64,000 bases of DNA. Origin: Thamnaconus septentrionalis. Taxonomy: Eukaryota > Chordata > Actinopteri > Tetraodontiformes > Monacanthidae. The notes beneath the pieces were generated by a model. The model was given only the letters and a program-made list of their open reading frames with translations, did not search any database and was not told where the DNA came from. The position numbers and the translations under genes are program-made. The stretch lies in contig CM020517.1 in assembly GCA_009823395.1 (NCBI GenBank), positions 17,830,001 to 17,894,000 of the forward strand, given 5' to 3'. Each line of letters opens with the position of its first letter. The first letter of the stretch is position 1. Shown here one piece after another: positions 11,021-22,158 of the stretch.

Positions 11021-12983
11021 GGGGCATCGTGATCCGAGGTCGAACGGACAGAAAGCACATAATGGAACGCTCCCCGAGTGAGAAGACTCGAACGCACACG
11101 CCTGTGTCGGCCTTCAAAGGGGATAAAGGACTACTGAACAGACTGGAGGGGAGGGAGGGAGGGGCTTGTCTGGGCGTCTGATTCGCTGTCAGCTCTCGCC
11201 AGCGACGTCATTGGCTGGTACTGTGAACGAGCCAATTCGGAAAACCTGTTGATGAGGCGGCTGAAGTGAAAGTAAATTGTAAATGAAACTTCTGGATGAA
11301 TGTTTAGATGAGTAGGGCGACCTTATCGTTTCTTTCCTGGTGTCTTCGGGTGCGTTTCAACCCTCTGGAATTTTTACACTGCTACTTTTTCCTGGGGTTT
11401 CTTTTGCATCAAACCCTCTGGTAGTATTTTCTGAGAAACAGTTTTGTGTTAGACGGGTGATGAGAAATAGAGATCAGGAACTTTAAAGATTAGCATTTTG
11501 GAAAGTGGTTGAGTTAGAACCACTTCATAAACTTGAACTTGAGACCTTCATTTGGTCATTTGGTTGATCAAAGTCCTTGAAGTTGATGGGTTTAGTTGTG
11601 AATTAACAACTAAATTATTCAGCTGATTAACACAAAGGCGTCGGAATGTTTCGATCTCAAAACCTCCTCGGTGGTCGTTAGTTGGGATCCTGGTGCAGCA
11701 CGTGGGAATTTTCTAGATATTAGAGCCGCGTCTCAGCTCTTCGTGGAAGTGGTTGTTAGGTTTATGACGCAGGGGGACGATTTACACACCAAACAGACAA
11801 AAAATAACTCAAAAAAAGGAAGACAGCGAGGCTGATAAGTCTGATGTGTGCATATTTAACATTTAGAGTTTTTTTTGTTTTTTTTTAATTAACAATTGTT
11901 GGACAGTAATATATGCGCTCTTAATGGATGAGGGGAAGATGATGAATGAGAAACTGCACACCACCAGCTGTCACACGATCAGTAGGAGGTCCGAGAAAAA
12001 AAGGTTTGAATCCAGCAGATCAGCGCAATTCGTTACGCTTTAGGTCGTTAATTAGAACATCTGGAAAGCAGCCTGAGAAGGCGGTGCAGTGCAGTGCAGT
12101 GCAGTGCATGGCATGGCAGTGCTGAGCAGTCTACGGGCCAAAGCTTTTTATCTCAAACTGTTTTCGTGGAAGAAACGGGATCAAGAGCAAACGTGGTTTG
12201 CCTTCACCATCCTAATGGTTGGGCCGAGGAGCAAATTCTTGACAAAGTTTCGCGGTACAAATAAAACATGACGTGTGATAATTCACAGGATGTAAAAAAA
12301 AAATTCAACCGTGGCTTTTCCAAGACGTCGCGTTTGCTCTGCTGATCCTGAAGACCTTTTTTTTCTTATCATCTAAAGCTGACGTTCTTCCTCATCACCA
12401 GAGCTCCTTTCATTGGTTTCATTTAAATTTCTGTTCATGTACATTAATTAAAACAAGATTCAGATTTATTTAATCTTTCAGTCTTTCTTTGAGTCCCATC
12501 ACATGTCTAGTATAATATTCCCTTTGCACTGTGAATTGAAGGAGCCTGATGGTTAAAAACAGACAAAAAAAAAAAAACAGACGAGGGTTCCTGTGATACT
12601 TTTTATTTAACTTTTATTTTACCAGGAAAGTCCCACTGAGATTAAAAACCTCTTTTCCAAGGCAGTCCCGACGCCACTGAACGTTTATCTAAGTGCAACA
12701 ATAACGTAGGCAACGCTCAACGCAAAGTGGACCGGCGTCTTTGCGTTGACGCGGAGTCGTGACGACAAGCAGAGTCACTGATAAGACAGTGGCAGCCCCC
12801 TTTGACCTTTGACCACAAGGCCACACGCCACACACACACACACACACACACACATTCTCAACTCCCAACGATCCGTCCATCACACGTCTTCAATATAAAG
12901 CAAATCCTTCAGAAGTAAGAAGATTGTTCAATATTTTACAGCAGTGTCGAGGACCAAAGGAGCATTTCTTCAATAATATTTAA

Positions 12984-13018
<35 letters not shown>

Positions 13019-14057
13019 CCTGTTTGTCTGCATTCTGCAACACAAGCATCAGCTCTCTTCATTCAGAAGAGAAATTCTAAGTGGGTGTGGAGAAGGATTG
13101 AATCAAACCCAAACACTCATCACAGTCCAAAAAAAACAAAAAAAACACCATACATCAAATCCAACTTATTCAGTGTGAAACGGTGCTATTATTACTGCTG
13201 TGTTTTAATGTGAAACTGCCATTCAGAACTGGCTGTCAAGCCTTTGAGTTTTGCCACTTCAGCAAACAAGGTGCCATTTGTTACCTAGTAAACATTGAAA
13301 ATATGTCAAATTTTATTTTTTTAAATGTTGATATTGGTTTGGCATAAAAGTTGCAACTCTACGTTTTGCCTCAAAACCCCACCAGTGAGTTACTATCCTG
13401 GCACTGAGGCTACTACCCAGGCACCCTCTGAACTAAAGCAATACCACCAATAAAGCAACACATAAAGTCGTACAATTCATCACGATACGTCGTACAGTGT
13501 TTCTTTCACACCGTTGTCACAAGTGAAAAAGACGAGGAAAATGACTCCAGTGTTACTCAGAATACAGGAGACATGAAATTTATTTGAAGGAGAGCTGAAG
13601 TGAGCAAATGTCAGACAACCTTAGCTGGGTTGGTTCACAAATTTGGACTTAGGACCTCAAAAGGACCGCCCCCAGAAAAAATGCAACGTGATGCAAGGGT
13701 GGTTTTATTTTGGAAGCACCGTCTTATTGTATATTGACAATGGAAATGGAACCAAAATGTACTACCTCAAAATGGAGTGTGACGCACAAGTAGTTTGTTT
13801 TGTAACATTATCCTTTATTTTATCGGAACCATCTCCAGTGATAAACAGCAGCACAAAACGAGGTCCTACGAACAAAAATTTCTGAACCACCCCTTGGAAT
13901 TTTTCAGCCCTTTTCCAACCGCTGCAACGCTTCACTCACTCCATCCGATTGCAGCATGGGGACAGAACACAGTCGCTAAAAATAAACAACAACACAATTT
14001 TTAGTGATTCTATTACGGATCCATAACTTTAAAGTGACCACAGAAGGCAAACTGGGA
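11021..14057. other. YIPF6 3' flank and intergenic interval
   Basis: The first 1.2 kb is probably YIPF6 3' untranslated sequence: an AATAAA is present at 12260-12265. Other content is a CAGTG tandem run at 12086-12106, a LINE-tail-like piece near 12600-12665, and CA microsatellites near 12831-12852 and 12988-13016. No coding exon is recognised. The DTD2-like gene ends at 14058 on the other strand. Confidence 0.5.
12600..12665. repeat. Dispersed repeat, copy 1
   Basis: The stretch 'ttttattttaccaggaaagt...cactgagattaaaaacctctttt' resembles the stretch at 48230-48310 and is a type of sequence common in fish genomes. Confidence 0.5.
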
Positions 14058-15590
14058 TCAGAACTCCAGCAGGAGGGTGAGCGGCTCGGCCGAGCTCATG
14101 GCCATCTCCTGCTTGGGCCCGTACACCCCGTGCTCCACCTTCGTGCCGGCCCGGGTGCACTTGGCCGAGGCGGCCACGAGCTCCCTGCAGGCGGCCACCA
14201 GCTCCAGGAAGAGGTGGCCGCCCCACCACGGCTCGCAGCCGCCTTTGTACTGGATCTGCCTCCTGTTGAGCGGGCGGCCCAGCAGCGACTCCTGGGGGAC
14301 CAGCAGGACGCTGCCGGGCAGGTCCAGCACCGACACCATGCGCCCGTTCTCCTTCCTGAACAGCTTGGTGGTCATCAGCCGCTCGGCTTTTTGGGAGGAG
14401 AAAGTGGAAAATGGAGCAGGTTACGAATCGGAAGATTTCTTCCTCCCAATTCACACCGAATGTGGCGCTTTTGTGGCTCCGCAGCAGCTCGCAACCATTA
14501 AACTCAGTGCCTGTGTAAAGGGTTACAGGTACTACCCGAAAAATTAGAATATCAAGTAAAAGTAAAAGTTTATTTTGGCATTTTAACATAAAAGATGAAA
14601 CCAACAGATTTTATCTCAAGCAGTTCCTTGTTGTAACTTTGCTGTTTAAGATTTTCAGCTAATTAAAACCACAAACCCACAAACTCAGAAAATTATTGTA
14701 AAATTTAAGATTTTTTTTAAAGCTGCAAATCCAAAGAAATAAAAACTTGAAATATATTGATTTGCATATTATTCCTTTATATAATATGTCACATTCACCT
14801 TTTAAGTTGGATTGCAGAAATACAGCAACCTTTTCAGGATATTCTAATGTTCTGGGTAGTACCTGTAGTGTTCCTGTATTTCGCCATTACAGAAACAATA
14901 CAATTTGTTGATAATTTAGCAAAAATGAAAAAAAATTGGAACAGGATAATTTTGACTGAACTGACCAGAGTAAGACCAAAGATCTAAAATACGACCCACT
15001 TCTATATTTAACGACACAACAGCAGAGTTCAAACATCTCCGCTTCGAGCAACAACAGCAACAAATCACTTTTGACAGAATTTATATTTAAACACAAAAGC
15101 AACAAGCATGTTTTTCCAAGTACAGATGTTTAAGTTAAAGTAAAAAGCCATCAGAAAAAAAAAAATACTCAAGTAAAGTAGAGGTACCTGAAAAATCTAC
15201 TGAGGTCCAGTAGCAACAAAGTATTTGTACGTCGCTCTGCAAACAGCAAAGGGTGGAAAAGCAAAAGACAGGACAGGAAAAGACGTCTCACCCATGTCGT
15301 GGATGATGTCATCGGTGGCTCCTTGCAGGAAGCACACGTACACGACCATGCCCTCCTGGATCTGAGGACAGAGACGCACAGTGAACATCTGGCCGTCCAA
15401 TAAATATCTACTGTGACTCGCTATGAATCAATGCGTCGGTAAGAAGGTCACAGCGCCGACCTCTGCCCACTCGGCCTCGGCGCCGTCCAGCGCTGGTTTG
15501 GTCTTCACCTTCGCCGTGCTGCACTGCTGCAGCACCGTCCGAGCCTGAGGAGCCCGGCCTCTCCGCTGGGAAGCAGAGCTGCTGGACCAA
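14058..15590 (-). CDS. DTD2-like D-aminoacyl-tRNA deacylase paralogue
   Basis: Three exons copy the DTD2 layout: about 15583-15461 (5' end uncertain), 15361-15292 (70 bases, as in DTD2) and 14386-14058. Intron phases (0, then 1) equal those of DTD2 at 24-25 kb. Exon 1 reads APQARTVLQQCSTAKVKTKP and ends EWAE; exon 2 reads IQEGMVVYVCFLQGATDD; exon 3 has [20 protein letters not shown] and ends LTLLLEF. DTD2 enzymes remove D-amino acids (and L-Ala mischarged on tRNA-Thr) from tRNA. In this copy the C-terminal NGPYT of DTD2 is AEPLT: the Asn is lost while Pro and Thr stay. The PQATLGG loop is PQESLLG. The frame is otherwise intact, so it appears to be a gene rather than debris. No convincing ATG is found. 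The sequence before 15583 looks like an acceptor (ttggtccag), so an upstream exon probably exists. Intron 2 contains a Tc1-like MITE. Confidence 0.8.
14526..14865 (+). mobile_element. Complete non-autonomous Tc1-like MITE
   Basis: The left end CAGGTACTACCCGAAAAATT and the right end (attctaatgttctgggtagtacctg) form imperfect inverted repeats of about 28 bases. The element is flanked by TA on both sides (14524-14525, 14866-14867), as expected for Tc1/mariner insertion. At 340 bp it has no transposase frame. It lies in the second intron of the DTD2-like gene. Confidence 0.8.
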
Positions 15591-15639
15591 CAAGGAATGT
15601 CAATGTATTTATGTATATAAAACCAAATGTAAATCAAAT

Positions 15640-15833
15640 GAACCAACGAAGAAGAAGGTGGACGAGGTATCCAGGTGTTTGGGTGCGCAGGGCCACCGTA
15701 GTTGACTGGCAAGCTCAGGAGGGGGAGGGAGGGAGGGAGAGCCAGAGAAAGACGGTGCAATCTAAATTGTAACCACTTGATGTCGCTGTTTCTTCCACAA
15801 AAATCTACAAATATTACACACTGGACATTTAAT
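15640..15833. repeat. Dispersed repeat beside the DTD2-like 5' end
   Basis: Shares aggtatcca..gtttgggtgcgc, the ccaccgtag block, and cacttgatgt..ctgttt with 31626-31765. It ends in 'acacactggacatttaa', whose complement (ggtccagtgagtaaaatctg) occurs at 21299. The family is not identified. Because the frame upstream of the DTD2-like exon 1 runs through this repeat, I do not accept that frame as coding. Confidence 0.65.
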
Positions 15834-15941
15834 AAATCTGACTGCTCAGCGAAAATAATTGTTTTCAGTTTTGACGTAGTTTTCCAAATTCTTCCAATCG
15901 GAAGATTTCACTGACTGCTGTTTTCTGAGGGAGCGCTTGTT

Positions 15942-18180
15942 TTACCCATCGCAGTCAGGCGGTGCTTTGGGGATGGTGAACACTGGCCAGGGTTTGGTGC
16001 TGGGAGCCTTGACGGGGTCTTGACCGCATCGGGACCTTTTCTTGGATCCCGCCTCCGCGTCCCTCCTCCTCTTCTCCGGGGGCTGGACGCTGCCGTCTGG
16101 CATCGTCTGGCTCTGACTCGCTCCTCCGCTGGCGGCGGGAGTTTGCGCAGGAAGTGCGACGGCTCTGGGTGCGCTGAGACACGTCACAGCGCCGCCCGCC
16201 TGTCGCGGGCCTCCGGGGGGCGCCTGCTGCTCTGGCTGAGGTTCGGCCTGAACCACCTGCACCAGACTGTGGCTCTCCGGCAGGATCTCCGAGACGCCGC
16301 TCGTCTCCTGCTGGACCTCGGGCCCTGATTTCTTAAAGGACCAGATTCTGGCCACAAAAGGCGTGTTGGGACCCCTGGGCTTGAAGATGATGGGAGTGTT
16401 GGGCTGGACGCTGATGGGGGACTTGAGATGAACCAGGATTGGAATCTTTTGCAGATTTTTTTGCTACGATTGAGGAGACAAAGACAGAAAGAGGATGAGC
16501 TGTGCAGCCATTTTCACAAAATTGTGCTTCAAATATAAAATATCTAGAATAATGTCTGCATGTGTGTATTAAATGCTTGACTGAGAGGGGCACAGAATCC
16601 AGAGTGACAGCCTCCCTCCTCCCCCACTCATGTTATAGATCATATACAGTACTACTTCTTGTATTTCTCCATGTGTGAACTCTTCTGAGCCAACAACCCA
16701 AGACAGACTTTCTAAAGGCTCAGGAGCCTTTTGCAGGTGTTTTGGATTCTTTGGACTCTTTGAAGCTACAAAACTGAAGCTTTTCACAGTATTCTAATTT
16801 TCTGAGTTTGTGGGTTTGTGCTTTTAATAAGCTGAAAATCTTAATCAGCAAAGTTACAACAAGGAACTGCTTGAGATGTCGATTTGCGTGGAATGGCTCA
16901 ATAAAATTTGTTGCTTTCATCTTTTATGTTAAATTGCCAAAATAAAACAACTTTTACTTGATATTCTAATTTTCGGGTAGTACCTGTACGTCCTGGACCG
17001 GCACTGCTATGTCATTTGACTCCAGTTCCAGCTGGTGTTGAGCTCTTACCTCTGGAAGTGCTGCTGGCTGGGCTCCTTCATCATTCAGCCTCCCACTTCC
17101 CTCATTCTCATCTTCACGCTCCTCCTGCTGCTCTTCCTCCTCCTCCTCCTCCTCCTCCACCACATCACTGCACTCGTCATTATTCCCACTGGATGCAGAC
17201 AGAGAATGTGTTTGTTGTACTCTCATTATTTGTGCTATATTTATTAATTCAATGCATTCTTTTTGCTGTAATGACAGCGGCTGGAGGCGATCAGGTGAAC
17301 GAACTCCTGTCTCATCCTTCATCTCGTAGAGCGTTGAACAAGCGGCTGCAGCCCGGGTCTACGCACCTGTCGACGTCATCGTGCACCTGCGGCAGCGACA
17401 GCGCCTCCAGGTGCGACTCCGCCCCCATTTCTGCTGGTTTCCTCTTCCTGCTGCTGCACTGAGGGCAGTTTTTGATCCACTTCACCACATCGGACCTCAT
17501 GGTTTTCCAGAAGTACCTGTTGGAAACGTGAGAGCGCGACATCTGCTGCGTGTCAAGGTTCTTTATTTTCCATCAATCACTGTTTTAGGTGACGTTTACA
17601 GCTTCGTGGGCATCGATGGGCTTCAATTTCATCAGTCCCAACCTTTCATTGAGCAGCCTGAGGCACTTGTTGACGTCGAGATGATTCAGCTCGTTGTGAT
17701 AATTGACCAAGGCCTCGTCAACCTGCTGCCTGCTCCTCAGAACCAACAGAACCTGGTCTTTGATCATGATGTGGAGCTCGTCGTCTGAGAGACAGAGTGA
17801 AGAGGGCATCTTCAATCAGTCAGTCTCTTCGGTTCAGTTCAGCTCTCTCTCATTTCCTCAATAAAAAAACTGAAATGCGTCACAATCGCTTTTCTGCAAA
17901 CCTTTGATGAGGAACTTCTTGCAGAACCTCCTGAAGGTGTTCTTCTCCACGTAGGTCAGCCCGGGAGGATACTTGCGTCTGCTCAGGTAGAGTGCGGCTG
18001 CGTCGTACTTGGCAAAAAATGCCTGCACGCATACAAATTGGTTGGGTTGGAAAACGAGTGAAGCAAACGTGTCTGAACTTTACAGGAGGGCAACGCAATG
18101 TTCTGCAGGTCAAAGGTCAAAGGATCTTTACAGTCACACTATTCCACATTTGAGAGCATGAATGCAGGTGGTGCACGTGA

Positions 18181-18220
<40 letters not shown>

Positions 18221-21200
18221 TCACACGCATGCAGGACAGGAAACTAGAAGTTTTTGGACGCCCTTCAAAGTGTACTCACTCCCAATAACTGTCGGGAAAT
18301 ATTTGCCAGAGTTTTTGTGTGCGTTTTAACAGTTTGGCTGCATCAGACCAACAAACCAATGCAAATCATTTTGCTGTTTATTACTAACCAGACAAAATAC
18401 GAAAACTAAATTCTTCTAAGTGACTTTTTCTCAGTTGCACTTCACTAAACTGGACTTGGGGATTTAAGACTGATTCTTCACACAATACTGAGGTGACCAA
18501 AAACTTTTTTCTTGTCAAGTGAATGAAACTATGGCCTAACGCAACATACTGTACCTCCTCGGCACCGGCAGCCTGGTCTTGATCCCGTGTGGCCTGCGGA
18601 TCAAACGGTTGCAGCCAATCAGCTTGTTTTTAACACCGCCGGGTTGAAAAGCTCGAGCGCTTCCAGAAGATCCAGAAGAGCCGAGACGAGTCTGGACTGT
18701 GACCTTACATTTGAGCTGCTGTGGACCTTGAGCGTGGGCATGGAGCCTGGGCGCAGGGTGACCTTCTCCCCGCTGCGGTCGAAGCAGTCCTCGGTGAAAT
18801 GGGCCGAGCAGATGGACGAGCGCAGCCGAGGGTGCCAGCTGCATCGGCCCACGGCCTTGATCCACTGGGTGAGCAGGGGGTCGTTGTTCAGAGGGAACCT
18901 GTCAGGAAAAAAAGTCAGAAAGTATTTAGAGATCGCAGGGCCACAAGACAGCAGCTGCGCTTCCATCACAGTTTATCGCAAAATAAAAGGTGTTTCCATT
19001 GAATGGTGTGAAGCACATAAGCCGGAATTCTGGTCAAATCTCGTCCCTCGAGTCCCCTCTGTGAGGAGGGCAGAGGGAAAACATTTCTTGTAAAAATCTG
19101 CATTTCAATGTTGTTTGCTGTCCAGAATGGTTGTCATATTTTTCTCTTTGATGACTTGTCAAAAATATTGACCATATTGCGCCATTTTCACTGGTCAGTG
19201 AACTGGTCATGTGACCCCGTACGTCACCTCCATGTGAAAAAAGTGTTTCCGTGACACTTTTCTGATATTCCTTTATATGGATGCGTCTGAAAAACCACCT
19301 CATGGGCATCAACATAGTGCAAAGAGACGAAAAATATATTAATTTAAAAATAAATAAAACTAAATACGTTTAGGGTAAGAAAGCAAAAAAACCAAACAAG
19401 ATGTTTCCATCTTCTGCACAGTTGGACTATGACTGAAACGTACTTGTGGAAGGTGAGGCCCAGGCCCCTCTCCACTGGACCACAGCAGTTCTTGCAGTTG
19501 GTGATGCTGCAGCGGAGCCACTTCCTCTTGGTTCTGTTCAGGCAGGTGTTGCAGTTGTTGATCCACTGGCTCAGGTCCCGGGTCATGGTGGTCCAGTAAA
19601 AGTGCTTAATGATCTCTCGCTGGCAAATGCCCTGGCCATAGTGGCCCTGGTTGTCATGGAACTGCTTCAGGATGGAGTTCACCTGGGAACAAAAAAAGCC
19701 GTCAAGCTCATGCGATAGTGGTCCTTTGGTTTGTGATACATAGAGAATTGTTGCCGATACAGCGTTTTGTTATTCCCCTTTAAAACTGTGCTGATAATAG
19801 GACAGTTTTATGGTTTTTCTTTCAGAGTTCCCTCCTTTAGTTTTGCTCCTACTGCAGCGGCTGAAGGATCAGGAGACAGAAGGTGAGGAATTAAGTTCCA
19901 CAAACCTCTTCTCTGCTACGCGGTACTCTGAGAGGAGGAAACACCCGAGTGTACATCAGAACTCCATCTGAAAGAAAAGATGGAAGGTTTTCTTTCTCCT
20001 TCTGAAAAAAAAGCAAAGGTCTGATGGTCTGTTGAGAATATCTAGAAGTTTTAAAAGTTCTCTTCCTGCACCTATGAGCCCAAACCGCTTGGCCATCCTC
20101 TTCAAAGCAAATCTGCTTTTCTTGCTTTCCATCGGTAAGACTCTATGACTCAGATACCTGCAGGATGCAAAGAAGAAGCGCACGGATTAACGGTGAAAAC
20201 GCTGCTTTGCTCATTCTGAAGTGAGCGCAGAGTCAGCGGGGTTGTCATTGCTCCACCTGGCAATCTGATTGTAGATGGTAAAGTAGCTCTCGCTGGAAGC
20301 CTTCCGCCTCTCGTAGTCGGCCGTGGCCTGGACGGTCACCACGTTGTGGTCGGACGCCGGGAGGCTGTACTGGTGCTCCAGCAGCTCCAGCGGGGATTCG
20401 GAGTTGTCCAGGGCCACGACGGGGGCGCCAGCCACCGTTTCAACAGCGGCGGCGGTGGACAGGAGGTCTTCCAGCGTGTTGGACTGGAGGAAGTTTTCGT
20501 CTGAGGAGACGCCAACCTGGAAACAGAGGCACCGCCGCCTTTTGAGGATACGCGAATAACGGGAATGAAATGGACGCTGATTCGGAAGTCATTTCTGCTC
20601 GTTTCTTTCACAGCACAACTGTGCAGCGAAACACTAGTGTACCATGAAATAATGTCAGGAGTACCGTGAAAAGTAAAGTCTCAAGAAAACATTTTTAAAA
20701 ACACTAAAGTAGTGATGTGAATAATTTCTATTTATTCTATATTTTTAATTTCTTTTTGATTTACATAATTTTTCCATCTTCTTTTTGCACTCAATATGCT
20801 GCTGTGATTATTCAAATTTCCCCAATGTAGGACAAATAAAAGCATGCTATTCTATTATATTCTAAAAGATTATCCAGTTTCAGCTTATTGGTGGAAAAAA
20901 GTTAATAATAATAATTATGATGGCAATATCTCGGCACCTCGTTTGCGATAGAGCCCAGAATGATTGTGGGCACGGCGTCGGGTGACAGGTTGAGCTGACT
21001 GTCCTCGCCCAAGAGAAAGCAGGACGGGTCAAAGTGCCTGGAGCAGAGGCAGGAGGTCATGCGTAACGAGCCTTCGTCCCTCTGGGCCACCTCCAGCCAC
21101 TGGCGCCGACGAGTTGTGTCCTTAGGAAACCTGTGGGGCAAAGAAATGATTTTCTCTGAGCGTGAGGACAGTCGGCTGCTGCAGTGGCACAAGGCTCTTT

Positions 21201-22158
21201 CTTGTCGCCACTTACTTGAATGAATACAAAGACCTTCTTTTCTTGGTTTGTCGATGTTTTATGGTGGATCAACATTGATTTGTTTCAGTTCTTTAAAGGT
21301 CCAGTGAGTAAAATCTGTCATATTAAGTTCACTGTCAGATGGGAGCTAACTAGGAGCAAGACCTCGGCACTAACTGTGTGATCCTGTCAATTATCATTAT
21401 TGTTTAAAGGGAAATAACTGTATTAATCTGACCAAATTTGATAAATTGTCATATTTGGGCTCAATCGCAAGACCACAGGTTTGATTAAAAGCAGCAGGAA
21501 TGTTGTCACCTGTGGAAGCTGAGGTTGGGGTAAACGTAGCTGGATGCATCGCAGCCGTAGGCCAGGCAGAAGCGGACAGGAGGCTCAGGTGGTTCAGCAG
21601 GAACTCGGCTCTGGCAGTAAGTACAGGCTTTAACCCAGTTCTTCACCGCCTCCGTCACTCCTACCCAGTAGTACATCAGCTGGAGGTGGAGGAACAAGTT
21701 TTGTCGTTAGCATCACCTTAGCCTCAAGTCTTTTTTTTTTAAAAAATCACATAATATGTGTTCTACCATTTAAACAACACGTGTCATACGCACCATGATC
21801 TCCTTCACTGCCCTGGTGCGACCAGCATGGTTGTTATTATCATGGTAACGGGTCAGGAGCTCCCTGACTTCCTCGTCGCTCCTGACCACCCGGAGGAAGC
21901 GGCCTCTGTAAGAGCGCCACAGGAGGCCATCTGGAGGACAGACAGAGGATGAGTGTGTGTTTTTTTTTTTGTTTTTAGAAATAATAATAGTAATAAATAA
22001 CCCGGGTTTCAACAAATCACTGTCTTTTGCATACCTCTATAGACGTAGTGTTTGCTGGCCGCTCTGGTGACTCTCTTTGCACTTTTTAGTGTTCCAGCAG
22101 GAAAACTTCTTGTCCGCAGAAAAAGTTCCACTTTATCCAACAAATCAAAAGACGGCAT
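15942..22158 (-). CDS. Multi-module H2C2/THAP zinc-finger protein (unnamed)
   Basis: Coding exons in order: 22158-22035, 21930-21794, 21679-21510, 21130-20938, 20516-20257, 20157-20072, 19967-19906, 19682-19444, 18898-18727, 18593-18555, 18022-17902, 17784-17643, 17516-17367, 17188-17050, 16463-15942. All are GT-AG and phase-compatible, total 2,556 bases, 851 residues. Domains: H2C2 integrase-type zinc module 1 (His71, His76, Cys106, Cys109); THAP 1 (Cys125, Cys130, Cys173, His176, AVPTI at 196-200); module 2 (His353, His358, Cys388, Cys391); THAP 2 (Cys402, Cys407, Cys454, His457, MPT at 477-479); module 3 (His564, His569, Cys599, Cys602); nine Glu at 643-651; a Pro/Gln-rich, basic C-terminal tail. 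THAP domains bind DNA; H2C2 modules occur in retroelement integrases. No integrase catalytic core is present. I infer a nuclear DNA-binding protein of transposon ancestry, function unknown. The start is the ATG directly after an acceptor (attatag|ATG). Confidence 0.88.
16690..16986 (-). mobile_element. Tc1-like fragment in last intron of H2C2/THAP gene
   Basis: Read on the minus strand it starts CAGGTACTACCCGAAAATTA next to a TA and continues through the same internal sequence as the other copies. It then runs past the MITE deletion point into the 'agaatactgtgaaaagcttc' and 'caaaacacctgcaaaaggct' region typical of fish Tc1 elements. The distal end is not found. The terminal CAG|GTACT is also a potential splice donor for the preceding exon (see findings). 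Confidence 0.75.
18183..18215. repeat. (TG)n in H2C2/THAP gene intron
   Basis: About 16 TG units in the intron between coding exons 10 and 11. Confidence 0.85.
18950..19330. repeat. Probable dispersed repeat in intron 8
   Basis: The pieces 'gaaaaaccacctcatg' and 'ggtgtttccatt..aatgg' recur near 38080-38240, suggesting a shared mobile element of unidentified family. Confidence 0.4.
21289..21460. repeat. Dispersed repeat end, same family as 15640-15833
   Basis: Begins 'ctttaaaggtccagtgagta', the complement of the 15815-15833 end. It lies in the intron between coding exons 3 and 4 of the H2C2/THAP gene. Confidence 0.4.

Noticed and set aside
15428..15760. ATG at 15760 as start of the DTD2-like gene
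   Set aside because: The extra N-terminal codons come from a dispersed repeat also found at 31626-31765, and an acceptor-like site precedes the conserved exon.
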